A stretch of 64,000 nucleotides of DNA from Nansenia antarctica (GCA_963989245.1 CAXDII010000112.1:839501-903500), one strand, 5' to 3'. Counted from the first letter of the stretch, positions 1-11,139 are shown. Numbers and translations: made by a program. Notes: generated by a model from the sequence alone, not told the origin.

Positions 1-310
1 TTACAATAATCAAGTCTACTCGAAACAAATGCATGGATGAGTTTTTCTTTTCAAGGTCTTATTTGGACATGAAAACTCTCATTCTTGTTATGTTTTTCAG
101 GTGATAGTAGGCTGATTTAGTTATCAAGTTCATGTGGCTGTTGAAGTTTAGAGTCTAGAATTACACTAAGATTTCTGACCTGTTTTTTAGTTTAGAGAGA
201 GAATCAAGTTTTGCACTGACTTTCGATCTTTTGTCAGGTTTACCGAATACAATTATCTCTGTTTTGTCCTTGTTTAATGAAGAATGGACAGACTCTCACA
301 TGTTCATTCT
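1..310 (-). mobile_element. Rex1-like LINE fragment (reverse transcriptase C-terminal part)
   Basis: Read on the minus strand the first bases encode the motif SRLDYCN, typical of the thumb/connection region that follows the reverse transcriptase of Rex1/CR1/L2-group LINEs. Further along is a degenerate stretch resembling KTEIIVFG and then KSAYYHLKNI. Frames are broken, so it is a dead copy. The same sequence recurs at 45,180-45,480, where the upstream part (44,734-45,180) is also present, so this fragment continues beyond the window start. It lies in the last intron of the first zinc-finger copy. The assignment to Rex1 rather than another L2/CR1 relative is an inference. Confidence 0.75.
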
Positions 311-1026
311 TCCCACGGGCAGTTCAGTTCAAACCCTGTATGTCTGATATGTTTGGAGACCATGGCGATTATTAAAAGCGGCAATGTAAAGCGTTACGAG
401 ACTAAACCCATCTTTTGAGCAGAAACATACACACTCAAATCTGAACCGAGGACAGAGAAAATACACGATACAGAGCCCAATATGATCGATCCACCAGATT
501 TCAAACACATTCATTCACTGCCCAACAACGTGCTAATGAATGTTCCCTTAAAGTTGCTTGCGTTTTGCGTCAACATAAAACACATTTACTGACGGTCAAG
601 GAGTGCATGAGTGGTAGCTGAAACCTTCCTTGAGGGGAAACAAAAATAAGAGTTTTGTGAAAAGATCAAGCAGATAGCGATGTACCTATTTTATTTTATT
701 TTTGTGTGTACAGATACCTACGTCAGCATCATCAACCACAAGGGAAACCGAAATATTAACATGCTAGCAAAACAGAAGAGAAAGGGAAACTCAAGCTACA
801 CTTTATATTTCGTTTTTTTATTTATTTTTCAAAAATTAAGCACTTTATTTTAAGATGCACATTTTTCAAAAGCTCTGTTATGTATCTTTACATTTAAATG
901 CAGCCCTTATTTTACATGAGAAAATAACATTTATTAGTACTTATAACCTCTCCACTTCAAAGTGAAAATCTACAATATTGTTGAAATATTATTGAATTGT
1001 ACTTTAATATGTACTATATGTATATA
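311..1026. repeat. Unclassified non-coding block shared with 45,480-46,903
   Basis: No gene is visible. The block separates two parts of the Rex1-like LINE and recurs almost unchanged in the second intron copy, where about 0.7 kb of another LINE has been added near 45,865-46,565. It is therefore an old insertion or rearrangement that predates the intron duplication. It is AT-rich and has no recognisable ends. Confidence 0.5.
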
Positions 1027-1220
1027 TGTTACGGTACATGTGGGAATATGGTACATGTGGGAAAACTAGGGTTAGGATTAGGTGCTACGTCGACTTGGTA
1101 CATGCTAGCATGTCTAACCCTACTCCTAATCCTAACCCTAACCCTAACCGTAGCACCCTAGCACCTAACCCTAACCCTAGTTTTCCCACATGTACCGTAT
1201 TCCCACATGTACCTTAACAT
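1027..1220. repeat. Palindromic MITE-like element with TTAGGG-like repeats
   Basis: The two ends are inverted copies built on GGTACATGTGGGAA, each present twice, and continue inward into TTAGGG/CCCTAA-type repeats. The left arm runs about 1027-1088 and the right arm about 1149-1220. Flanking bases are TA-rich, consistent with a TA target duplication. A second copy at 46,904-47,100 shows the same structure, so this is a defined foldback element rather than a random interstitial telomere tract. No coding capacity. Confidence 0.7.
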
Positions 1221-1569
1221 ATATAAACCCCTCAAAAAAAGTTCGGAAACGTTATATTGGTTGATTAATCCTCCCCTTTAATAATACCAATTGGTATTGT
1301 ATTTTATATCGTTGGAAAGCCTGATTAGTCACCTGTACAACGAGGTACAACTTGTATGGATCATGCATTCATGGAAAGAACAACACAGCTAAACATGTGG
1401 GTAGCGGCCCAAAGATATTTGCCAAAATCCCCTATATTCTTCTGTTGGTATTCACTCTCGTTTTGAGTTGCTTGGTGGATTGGATGATTGCACTCTCCCA
1501 CAGTAATAAGGAAAAAACAACACATATTTGCCATTTTTACACTTTATTCATTTTACACTGTCGGGGACC

Positions 1570-1929
1570 TCAGTAGTGTGTGGAAGATCCATATACAGTC
1601 ACAACAGCTTGGCACCTCCTCCTCATGCTGGTCACCAGCCTGGTCACACACTGCTGTGGGATGGCATCCCATTCCTCAACCAGGATTTGCCGCAAGTCAG
1701 CCAACATGGTTGCGTTGGTCACTCTGGCACGTACAGCACACCCAAGCTGATCCCACAAGTGTTCAATTGGGTTGAGGTCTGGACTCACGGCAGGCCATTC
1801 CGCCCTCTCCACTCCCAAATTCTGGAGGTGCTCTGTGATGATCCTGGCTCTGTGGGGGCGAGCGTTGTCATCCTTGAGGATGGAGTTAGGTCCCAGAATC
1901 TGGAGATATGGGATCGCCACTGGCCCCAC
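1570..1929 (-). pseudogene. Tc1/mariner transposase fragment (catalytic C-terminal half)
   Basis: The translation contains LKDDNARPHRA followed by WPAVSPDLNPIEHLWDQLG. These are the second-Asp and final-Glu motifs of Tc1-type DD34E transposases. A normal Tc1 transposase is about 340 residues; here about 119 remain and the helix-turn-helix domains and first catalytic Asp are missing. The paired copy at 48,865-49,212 has a further internal deletion. The fragment cannot encode an active enzyme; it is a marker of the host element. Confidence 0.9.
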
Positions 1930-1983
1930 AATATCATTCCTGTCAATTAGGTGCCATTCAGGTGCCAGTCACACACCTGTGAC

Positions 1984-2326
1984 TAGTGTTGTTCCGATAC
2001 CATTTTTTGATCCCAATACCGATCCCGATACCTGACCGTGCAGTACTTGCCGATACCGAGTACCGATCCGATATCACGGCGTTTGAAAAAACAAAACAAA
2101 AAAACATGTTTTTTGAGCCGCATACTAACCTCGATGTAAAATTATTGCTAACACTTAGTCTGGCACTGCTCAAAACCTTTGTAAAACTCGTAACGTTTTT
2201 GTAAAACTTAAGTAAAAAAAAAAAAAAAACTTACGTTTTTGTAAAGTACTCGCCGATACCGATACCAGCATTTTTGTGCGTATCGGTGGCCATGCCGATA
2301 CTAGTATCGGTATCGGAACAACACTA
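1984..2326. mobile_element. hAT-type MITE with 8-bp target duplication
   Basis: The element begins TAGTGTTGTTCCGATAC and ends with its inverse GTATCGGAACAACACTA. It is flanked by the 8-bp direct repeat CCTGTGAC (1976-1983 and 2327-2334). Eight-base duplications and short TAG-starting ends are typical of hAT elements. The second intron copy near 49,190 lacks it. No coding sequence; it holds an A-rich tract near 2214-2229. Confidence 0.92.
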
Positions 2327-2612
2327 CCTGTGACTGACATACACCTACCAGCACTTGAAGCTCAAAACGAGAGTGAATACCAACAGAAGAATATTGCAGG
2401 GGATTTTGTCAAAACATTTTGGCCCGCTACCCACACGTTTAGCTGTGTTACTCATTCCACGAATGCATGATCCTTACAAGTTGTACCTCGTTGTAAAGGT
2501 GACCTAATAAGGCTTTCCAATGATATACAATACAATACCAATTTGTATTATTAAAGGGGAGGAAGAATCGACTGAAATAACGTTTCCAAACTTTTTTTGA
2601 GGAGTTTATATA

Positions 2613-2916
2613 TATGGCACTGAATCATAACGCAATCTAGACATTATAATGTTCCCGACCTTTGCTTGAGGACATTTTCTCTAACTGGACCTTGTTGAAT
2701 TTTTGCTGAATACCCCTGCTATAGTCGTTCGGTGAGAGGGCTATGTATGTCATCTGCATAGTTGTGGTAGGCAATTTTGTTCTTTTTTATGATGTGTCCC
2801 AATGGAAGCATATAGAGATTGAATAGGGGGGGGGGATTGACCCTTGGGGAACCCCACATGTCATGTCATTTTAATTTGGTCAATGGAGACATAATAGCCT
2901 CTGTCCTGTACCTGTA
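2613..2916 (-). pseudogene. Rex1-like LINE reverse transcriptase fragment (palm motifs)
   Basis: On the minus strand, degenerate versions of CGVPQGS and YADD can be read about 100 bases apart, matching reverse transcriptase motifs B and C of Rex1/CR1-type LINEs. Frameshifts interrupt the frame. The sequence resumes at 5484 beyond a hAT insertion. The homologous stretch without that insertion is 52,543-52,900. Confidence 0.75.
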
Positions 2917-3063
2917 TAGGGTTGGGTACCGAAAACCGCTACCGGTATGGTACCAGTTACTTTACATTCGGTACCTACCGAACCAAATTACAAGAGAGAT
3001 TTCGGTTCCTCGTTTCGGTTCCTCTGTCGCCCCCTGGTGTCCGAAACGGACGTTACATGCAAC

Positions 3064-3811
3064 TAGGGCTGCAACTAACGATTATTTTGGTAGTCGACTA
3101 ATCTGTCGATTATTTTTCCGATTAGTCGTGTGGCTTTTCGCTGCGCGTAAATGGCGACGCAGAAGCATAAATCCGGCTTAACTAGCTATCTAACCTAACG
3201 TTATGCCAAGCTACAGCTGCTCACAGAGCTAGTTGATTGGCTAGCTAGCATTGCTGGCTAGACTACAGACAGCTCACGTTAGTAGGCTACGCTTGGCTCT
3301 GTTTATCTTACAGACAGCTCGCTGGTGGACTCAACATAATTGAAATAGCATTCACTTATCAAGCATCATTCATGATCATCCACCATGACTACCTGGTATT
3401 TTAATAGCGACCACCCCTCACTTCATTTCATCTCGCGTTCTCCTGGCTTCAACATGGAAAACCCCTGCTACGTAACGTTACATAAAGCGCCTCTGTCTGT
3501 CACACGCGTGCCACAGGGCAAATAAATTAATAGCACAAACGCTCATAGCATGTACAGCCCTGTCCATGAGACGTTGTTTTCCAACATGTAACAGTAAAGC
3601 TAACATAAACATTACGACCCTAACAATATAACGTTAGCCAGTTGGCTAACAACGTTAGCTAAAACTTACCCAGCTGATTCTTGCATGGCTCCCGTTTTTT
3701 TCAATTTTTTTTATTTTTTATTTTTATACGATGCGTCGACACTAAAATTCCACGTCGACGAGTTTTTATGATCGACGTCGTCGATTATGTCGACTAATCG
3801 TTGCAGCCCTA
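3064..3811. mobile_element. Nested hAT MITE (TAGGGCTGCAACTAACGATT family)
   Basis: Inverted ends TAGGGCTGCAACTAACGATT and a matching CGTTGCAGCCCTA are flanked by the exact 8-bp duplication CATGCAAC (3056-3063 and 3812-3819). There is no coding region. The interior has many GCTAGCTA and TAACGTTAGC words. The same family occurs at 40,123-41,361. Confidence 0.92.
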
Positions 3812-4134
3812 CATGCAACCGCACGTGACATCGCCTGTTAGTTCCAGTGCATGTAATCCGAGACTGAATCGCTCTCAACAAGTGCGAGGCGACGCGCATG
3901 CAAAACTGTTTTGTGATTGGTCTGAATTTAGCGGGAAATTTGGATTTCAGGAAATCCCTCTCCTTTGCGTCTCTCCATCACTTTAACAACGACATTGGCA
4001 GGGGAAAATAATTGGAGTCGAATTTTTATTGACAACGGATTTACATGGAAAAACATGCAGCTAAAATTCAGGAAACATTTGGACAATAAGAGACACAAGG
4101 AAGCTGTGGTCGCGCGGTCTAACTACAGGGCAAT

Positions 4135-4365
4135 ATGCGTGGGGCAAAAATAATCTAAAATCATCACGAACATCATCATGTCGCTGTCATCAAAGGTAAA
4201 AGTTGGTTTTCTTTAACTCAGCTGATGCATTACCTTGCTGTTGATTGTTTACCGAATGCTCCATCTGACTGTCACACTGTGATTTTACTTGTGTAAACAG
4301 TTAATGAGTAACGTTAGCCCGTTTTGTGCGTGTACTCTCATGTAGGCCTACTTCATATTGATGAG
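4135..4365 (+). other. Block shared in inverted orientation with 57,195-57,470
   Basis: About 230 bases here are clearly similar to the reverse complement of 57,195-57,470, including the sequence around CAAAGGTAARAGTTGG, which looks like an exon end with a GT splice donor. It lies inside the hAT element 2917-5483. It may be the 5' exon of a full-length relative of this hAT family or a captured host fragment; the sequence does not decide which. Confidence 0.6.
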
Positions 4366-5136
4366 CTGATAATCTTTCAGTGTGTGTGTGTGTGTGTATG
4401 TATGTGACTGTCAGTCACAAGTTTATATTCTACGGATTAGGGCTGTTACGATTATTCGACGTCATCGACTACGTCAATACGTCGGTTAGCGTAATATGCG
4501 TCGGTTAGTCGTAAATAAACAAAATGGCGATTTTTTTTTTTTTTTTTTTTTTTTACACCTTTATTTTACCAGGCGAGACAATTAAGTGTATGAGTGAAAA
4601 ATGGATAGCTACTAGCTAATGTTACACAAGCAATGTAGCTCACCACAGTTCGTATGTCTTGTCTTCTGGTGTTAGTAACGTTAGCTATGTAGCTGGCTAG
4701 CTACGGTAGCCTATTGTCATTGTGGTGCGAGCACCTACTGTACGTTATCTAGCTCGTAGCTCGCATGCTATGTTAGCATCAATTTAGCTAATCATAACAT
4801 AGCAGCGAGAGTAACGTTAGCTAGCTATGTGTTGTGGTGATGGACAGACTTCTAAATGGCCATGTTGGCATTCAAGTTGGCTAAACATAGCAGTGAGGTG
4901 GAGCCAAATGTATTTATTTTTTTTATTTTTTTTACAGTACAAAAATTATCGTTAGACTTATCGATAAATTAGTCGTTAGACTAATCGAATAATCGATAAA
5001 ATAATCGCTAGATTAATCGTTAGAAAAATAGTCGTTTGGGACAGCACTACTACGGATGTTGTTCAGTGCTATATGCGCGTTCCCGGTTCTGTGTGTACTC
5101 TTGTATACTTCATATTCAATGAGCAGATTATCTTTC

Positions 5137-5174
<38 letters not shown>

Positions 5175-5235
5175 TTGGGCGTATCTGTCAGTCACATGTA
5201 TATTATACGGTAACCTATGTTCAGTGCTGTAGTTC
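4310..5235. repeat. Tandemly duplicated (TG)n-containing segment split by a hAT element
   Basis: The stretch from about 4330 to 4437, continuing at 5058-5080, is repeated at about 5080-5235. Both copies include a (TG)n run (4380-4398 and 5142-5172) followed by a TGTCAGTCACA word. The first copy is interrupted by the hAT element 4438-5049, so the tandem duplication predates that insertion. Confidence 0.65.
4438..5049. mobile_element. Nested hAT MITE with 8-bp duplication CTACGGAT
   Basis: Ends TAGGGCTGT and the inverse ACAGCACTA are flanked by CTACGGAT at 4430-4437 and 5050-5057. The interior is rich in GCTAGCTA-type words and ends in short repeated ATCGATTA-like motifs (4945-5035). No coding sequence. 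Confidence 0.88.
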
Positions 5236-5483
5236 CCCATGTTCTGCTGCAGCTGTAGCATCAGGATATGTTCGTATTTTATCACCTTATATAAAACAAA
5301 CTCGGCATTAATGGCGTGCACTCGGAAAATCGCGTCAGTGACCACCCCGCAACTGATGTGAAAAATCCTGGAGGAAACACTTATATATTTATTTATTTTT
5401 ATCAAAAGTACCGATTTAAGTACCGTTTTTAAAGTATCGATTTGGCACCGGTATCGAATAAAACCAAACGGTACTCAACCCTA

Positions 5484-5728
5484 GTCCTGTAGGTAGGATC
5501 TAAACCAGTCTAGTAGTACTAAAACTGAGATTTTTCTGGAGTCAGTGTTGACACGAATGTCATTAAGGACCTTCATTTGGGGTTGAGCGGTTTGGGGAGT
5601 TGGGGGCAGGGAGTGAGGGTGGGGGGAGAGAAGGGGGGCTGCACCGTCGCTTTAGTGGCTCAACAAGTTGGCTAACGATCTGTCTTGCCCTGGCGACTGA
5701 AGGGCGCAGTTCAGCCAGCTGTGATGAG
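5484..5728 (-). mobile_element. Continuation of the Rex1-like LINE
   Basis: This stretch continues the LINE interrupted at 2916 and matches 52,855-53,095. It runs into the 33-bp minisatellite. No reverse transcriptase motif is readable in this part. Confidence 0.7.
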
Positions 5729-6090
5729 TTTGGAGGGCCCTTTACTGTAGGCTGTGATGAGTTTGGAGGGCCCTTTACTGTAGGCTGTGATGAGTTTGGA
5801 GGGCCCTTTACTGTAGGCTGTGATGAGTTTGCAGGGCCCTTTACTGTAGGCTGTGATGAGTTTGGAGGGCCCTTTACTGTAGGCTGTGATGAGTTTGGAG
5901 GGCCCTTTACTGTAGGCTGTGATGAGTTTGCAGGGCCCTTTACTGTAGGCTGTGATGAGTTTGGAGGGCCCTTTACTGTAGGCTGTGATGAGTTTGGAGG
6001 GCCCTTTACTGTAGGCTGTGATGAGTTTGGAGGGCCCTTTACTGTAGGCTGTGATGAGTTTGGAGGGCCCTTTACTGTGGGCTGTGATGA
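5729..6090. repeat. 33-bp minisatellite, about 11 units
   Basis: The unit starts TGTGATGAGTTTGGAGGGCC and is 33 bp long, so one frame stays open and reads CDEFGGPFTVG repeatedly. The open frame (5600-6133) is a by-product of the unit length and shows no protein family. The homologous place in the other intron copy (53,077-53,116) has a single unit, so the array expanded after the duplication. Confidence 0.92.
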
Positions 6091-6143
6091 GTCGCAGGTC
6101 TGTGGGGAGACCTTGAGCTGTGAACTACTGTGAACAATTCAGT

Positions 6144-7766
6144 CGCCAAGGCTGCGTTTTTTCTCCACTTTTGTTCACTTTATCTTTGGAGCCTTTAGCC
6201 CAGGCTGTGCGTCAGTCACCCTACACTCCGATAACTGCCCATGGCGATGCCGAAAATTCAACCCCACATCTTTTATCTATTTTTCACCAGTATGGGAGCA
6301 TTTCCGGTTATAAAATTAACTGGTCTAAGTCGGCTTTCCTTCCCATCAATAAGGCCTCAAGGCAGGTATCACTACCATCAGATATCCCAGTGGTTGACCA
6401 TTTCAAATATCTAGGTTTATCAATCTATCCATCACTACAAACTACAATACCTTATAATTATAACTCTACCTTGAAACAAGTGGAGACGGATCTGGAGCGC
6501 TGGTCATCTATTCCCAACTCTTTCCGATCTAGAGTTTCCATTATTAAGATGAACATCTTGCCCCGGGTTAACTTCTGTAGTGCTATGCTCCCCTTGGCTC
6601 CACCTGCTGGACACTGGGACAAATTACATAAATTGGTCTCCAGGTATGTCTGGAAAGGGAGACGCCCACGGATGAAAATGTCCACTCTGCAGAAACACAC
6701 ATCCTCTGGTGGTCTTGGATTGCCTAATTTCCAGTTTTATTTTTGGTCAACAACCCTTCGTGCTCTTCACACCTGGCTCAACCCAGATGCACAAGTAGCC
6801 TGGCGATCTCTGGAGGAGAAGTTGGTGAGCCCACATAGGCTTCAGGATGTTATCTATTCTAACATTCCTCTCAAAACCTGTAAATCCAAGTTTGGCCCTT
6901 TAATCTCTCATCTTGTCGCCACATGGAGAACTGTAGAAATGCAGGCCAACATTCATCTGAAGTTCCATCCTTACACTCCGTTATTTAATAACTTTGCCAT
7001 TTGCTCAGGAGGTCGCCCCATTTCCTTCCCTCAGTGGAGTGGAAGAGGGGTTTACACCCTATCTGACATCACTGTAGGTAATGAATTTAGATCATTTCAA
7101 GACCTGCAATCTCACTTTAATTTACCTGGCACCTCTTTCTTTTTCTACCTCCAGCTCCGCAGTGCCCTACGGGCATACGGAGTTCCCTGGGGAGAAGACT
7201 TGAAGGTACATCCCATCCACAAAATGTTTGTTGGTAAACCTACCACAGCCTTAGTCTCTAACCTATACACACTTATGATCAAATGTGCAGATATCCCTCT
7301 ACAAATTAACTTGCGTTGGAGCCATGACCTTTCTATCTCACCATCTACAATCAATTGGACTACGGTTTGGAGTAAGATCAACTTAGCATCTCGCAACCCC
7401 AATCATCAGATGATTCACTATAACTTTGCACACAGGCTATACTGTACACCCCGCAAACTTTTTTTAATGAAATTAACACCCTCGCCAAACTGTCAGTTAT
7501 GCTCATTAAACACAACAGGAACTTTCATCCATATGGTGTGGGATTGCCCTGGTGTTAAATCATTCTGGGGTATGGCCATCAATAAGATGTCTGAGTTTCT
7601 TGGGTCCTCTATCCCCTGCTCCCCAATAATTCTACTACTGAATGATTTTACCAGTTTAAATTTATCAATGATGCACCAACGCTGGCTTCTGGTAGGCCTC
7701 ACAGCCGCCAAAAAACTGGTAGCTCAGAGGTGGAAAGACCCCCATGACTTGTCCTATCAGCATTGG
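6144..7766 (+). pseudogene. L1 ORF2 fragment: reverse transcriptase C-terminal part without YADD
   Basis: The frame opens with RQGCVFSPLLF, motif B of the L1 reverse transcriptase, then jumps to a GSISGYKINWSKSAFLP segment, so the expected YADD catalytic motif has been deleted. Later stretches include KYLGLSIYP, MNILPR and SRYVWKGRRPR, which mark the thumb and C-terminal domain, then the Cys/His-containing region near CQLCSLNTTGTFIHMVWDC. The frame stays open for about 540 codons despite the loss of the active site. It stops in the inserted TTAA element; the remaining codons follow at 11,923-12,032. Product non-functional as a polymerase. Confidence 0.88.
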
Positions 7767-8667
7767 TTAACACTAGAACAGCCGTGAGGTGTTAAACAGC
7801 ACCAGTGAGTACAAAAAAAACTACCTTTGCACTCGATCACATTTCAGGACCCTCCTTTCATGACTTTTCCTAGATATGTGCGTTCTACCACCCAGCATTT
7901 TTACATTTTCAAAATCGAGTTAGTATAAAGCGTTTTAGCAGTATTTCTGTGTGTGTCTGTGTACTTGTGGCTGCCATCTATTTCTCCAAGCCTGCAATTC
8001 TCTTTTATATCAGCAGAGGTAGCAAGGGGGCACACACTGTGCTCAAATTCAGGCTTCAGTGCTGAATGAGACACAGTGCATAAGACTGATATTTGTGTTT
8101 ATATATAGGCTACAATAACAATCAAAATAAGATATGTATATGTGCAGACAGTTATGAAAATGATAAACTGTACAGTATGTCTCCCAATCAATGTTCGTTC
8201 AGACAATACAACCAAAGGCGTAAAAATACTGATGTTCTCATAATGTAATTATATATATAGCTAAATTAGACTGTAGACTGCTATGGAGGTATATTGAAAC
8301 CAATATATAGATTATATATATAGATTATATATACAACCTGATTGGATTAAATAAGATTCTGTTGTGATTGTGTTGACATTGTTGTGATTGCAAAATAAAT
8401 CTTGGTTATGTAATGTGTAAAGAACATGATGACACGAATGCCTATTATGATGATATGCAAAAGGGACAATCTGTCTATGAATCTTGGTTCAATCAAGGTA
8501 CATAGATATACGCAGATTCATATTTGGATAGTTGATTTTGGCACCATTGTATAGTAGCCAATTGCAGAGAGTATACATTATTTTGTTTGTTTACTGCACA
8601 TTATAAATGAAATGATGTGTATTAATTATTTTTGTTGGTTTGAATCCTCACTGTGTTCATGTGTCTG

Positions 8668-10605
8668 CTGATGTTAGGGCCGGCGTGAAGTTCACGACAA
8701 ATAAACAGACTGTGTGAAGCTCATAACTATGATAACACAATATTGCAATATTTATTACTATTCTTTTTTAATAATGATAATCAACTTTCATTCATTAGTA
8801 AAGCTCCCGCAGTCTCAATCAATCTCCTCTCCATATATAGCATTTAATCTGTTCCATAGTTCGTTCTCAGCTGACTCAAGCTTCATCAGATTGCTCTAAT
8901 AATTTCCCCACTTCTCTGCTTATAGGAACTTTATGCATTTTAGAGAAACATGCAGAGCATGTATTTGACAAAGAAACGTGTAGGCTAAGAACTAGTTTCT
9001 AAAGTGAGTTACAATCACTTGATGGTTGATACACGGGGGAGGGTAATCTTATTGATCGTTTCCCATTAGCAAACAATAGCTGCCAATTCATGAGCGAGCC
9101 AAGCGGGTTTCAAAGCTGCCAAGCGGGTTTCAAAGCTGCCAAGCAGGTTTCAACGCTTACAAGCTTACAGCAGTCGATTGTCTGCTGATGTTACGGGCAC
9201 GGCCGGCGTGAAGTTCACGACAAATAAACAGACGTTATCACTGTGAAGCTCATAACTATGATAACACAATATTGCAATATTTATTACTATTATTTTTGTA
9301 TAATAATAATCAACCATCATTCGTTAGTAATGAAAACTCCCGCAGTTCCGATCAATCTCCTCTCCACTTTACACATTACATAACCAAGATCTCTTTTGAC
9401 ATCACAACAATGTCAACACAATCACAACAGAATCTTATTTTATCCAACCAGGTTTTATATTTTGATTATGACATCATGTCTTTCAACATTGTCACACTTT
9501 TCATTACACACATTAGCGGATTTATCATTCTGTACTCTTTCTCTCCTTTCTTTCATGTATTTTCTTTTCTTTTTCTCAATTAGTAGTCTCCTAATCTCGC
9601 TACAGTTTGAGCGAGACTGTAACTGTCATTGTTTGAATGAATGAATGAATGAATGGTCTTTATTTGTCATTGATATAGTACAGGTACCAAACAACGAAAT
9701 TTGGGAGGGGGGGCTCCCCTGGTGCTAGGAAACTAGGTGCTAGGAACTGGTGCTATAACTGTGTTCATGTTATAATGTTTAGTGAACGAACAATTGTTGG
9801 GTGTTTGCCACAAATCGGAATTATCTTGCCGTGAAATGTACATCAAATAACATGATGTCGGCGATCTACTAGAACTGCGGGACGACTGCAATGTAGGCTA
9901 CCATATATATCTGCCATATCATACCGTTTTATATTGAAAAATATGATGGTAAATAAATACATGTGGGACCGATGTATGATATGGCAGAGGTGTGGTGTGT
10001 ATCAGTCTGTCTCGTTCCAGCGAGTCAACTCGTGTTGACTCAATAAGACATGCGCTTGATGGGGGGAGGGTTGATGGCTGGCTCTCGATCGTTTCCGATC
10101 AATGAACAAAGACATCGGGTTCCCCCGCAGTCACAGTGCTACATGAAAATATCTAGCCACACACCACATAGCATACCTCCGCCCTATATGTATTTATCAT
10201 CATATTTCTCAATATAAAACGGAGGTACGATATATGGCAGATATATGTATGGTATATTATGGCAGTTTCTGGCGCCTGTCCCGTTCTGTTGTTCAAAGAA
10301 TATAATATAAAACGCATCACTGCACTGCTGTCTGTCCTGTGTTGTTTTGTTTGCATTGCATTTTAGCACAGTGCGCCGATTAGATAGAAGATGTTCTACA
10401 GAGGGTGATGTAACCCCTCCCTCCCCTCCCTTCCCCCACCCCTCCCCTGCTGTTGTGTCTCGATACCTGGTCAACACAGCTTGGGATTCCAAGGAAATTA
10501 CTTGGAACTATGTGTGAAAGGGACAACATTGCAATATATATTACAGTTATTTTTTAATAATGATAATCAACTTTCATTCGTTAGTAATGAAAACTCCCGC
10601 AGTCT
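8668..10605. repeat. Internal repeats of TTAA element copy 1
   Basis: A segment of about 180 bp that includes GGCGTGAAGTTCACGACAAA occurs at 8668-8850 and 9186-9365, and partly again at 10,525-10,605. Short 20-bp tandem units of AAGCGGGTTTCAAAGCTGCC type lie at 9108-9155. A LINE-like tail with ATGAATGA repeats lies at 9635-9740. No gene is seen. Confidence 0.65.
9901..10252. repeat. Inverted-repeat (foldback) element inside TTAA element copy 1
   Basis: About 65 bases at 9901-9966, including TATATATCTGCCATATCATA, reappear as the reverse complement at 10,186-10,252. This makes a palindromic element of about 350 bp with no coding capacity. It is absent from the other TTAA copy. Confidence 0.7.
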
Positions 10606-10639
10606 CGTTACATACATGCATACGTTATTATATATATAA

Positions 10640-10935
10640 ATAAAGCCTTGAACTGGCCAAGCATAAAGGCTGAAGATGGAAAGTCACTACAGGCCTATGC
10701 ACTGTATTTGAGAGGATGCAACAATGCCATGCAAGACTTGCACTAGCTGGAAGAGCTTGATAGCCCATCAAACCTCAGGCTTATTGTTTCTAAGTTGCCC
10801 TACAAGTATAGGGATAAATGGAGGTCTATTGCCTGCAATATACTTGAGATTAGTCATGGCAGGGCTAAATTCAAAGACCTTGTTGGCTTCATTGGAAAAA
10901 CAAGCCACAATTGTTTTAGATCCTTTGAATTTAGA
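10640..10935 (+). pseudogene. BEL/Pao-type gag (DUF1759-like) relic
   Basis: This stretch matches codons about 195-293 of the open frame at 50,058-50,978 but carries an in-frame TAG in place of a Tyr codon (near 10,745) and a shift near 10,895. The 5' two-thirds of the gene is missing. It is a dead copy of the gag-like gene carried by this TTAA family. Confidence 0.75.
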
Positions 10936-11139
10936 TTACCATCCCCCATGCTTCAACCATTATATCAAGTGAATGGAACTGACTTTAGAAACGAGTTATT
11001 CTGGTTTATTTGCGAGGACCACAGGAAAGGCCAAGGATTTCCACTTACACATGTGTGAGGAAAAGTAACAGCGTTTTGTTACAGAACTGTTCGCAAATGT
11101 TCCATTTGTTCATTTGCTTTATTGAGGTGACTGCGAAAT

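Larger units (their letters stand above)
1221..2612 (-). mobile_element. Tc1-like DNA transposon with long inverted repeats, non-autonomous
   Basis: Terminal inverted repeats of roughly 250 bp run about 1221-1480 and 2345-2612 and start near TATAAACYCCTCAAAAAAAG. Between them is only the C-terminal part of a Tc1 transposase. The flanks are TA-rich, as expected for TA target duplication. A hAT-type element (1984-2326) is inserted inside. The second copy of this insertion (47,100-52,542) carries two other insertions instead. The element cannot move itself because the N-terminal DNA-binding domain and the first catalytic Asp are absent. Confidence 0.85.
2917..5483. mobile_element. hAT-type element with two nested hAT insertions
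   Basis: Ends are TAGGGTTGGGTACCG and the inverse CGGTACTCAACCCTA. GTCCTGTA lies at 2903-2910 and at 5484-5491, and the uninserted homologue near 52,850 has it once, so this is the 8-bp target duplication. On the left an extra CCTGTA sits between the duplication and the element end, probably slippage. Two further hAT elements (3064-3811 and 4438-5049) sit inside. After removing them about 1.2 kb of non-coding sequence remains, with no recognisable transposase. Confidence 0.85.

Noticed and set aside
1118..1190. True telomere or chromosome end
   Set aside because: There are only a few CCCTAA units, mixed with other words, placed in an inverted-repeat element and duplicated at 47,000. The sequence continues on both sides.
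5600..6133. Frame with CDEFGGPFTVG repeats as a repeat protein
   Set aside because: It arises from a 33-bp minisatellite that has one unit in the paralogous intron. It has no start context or family.
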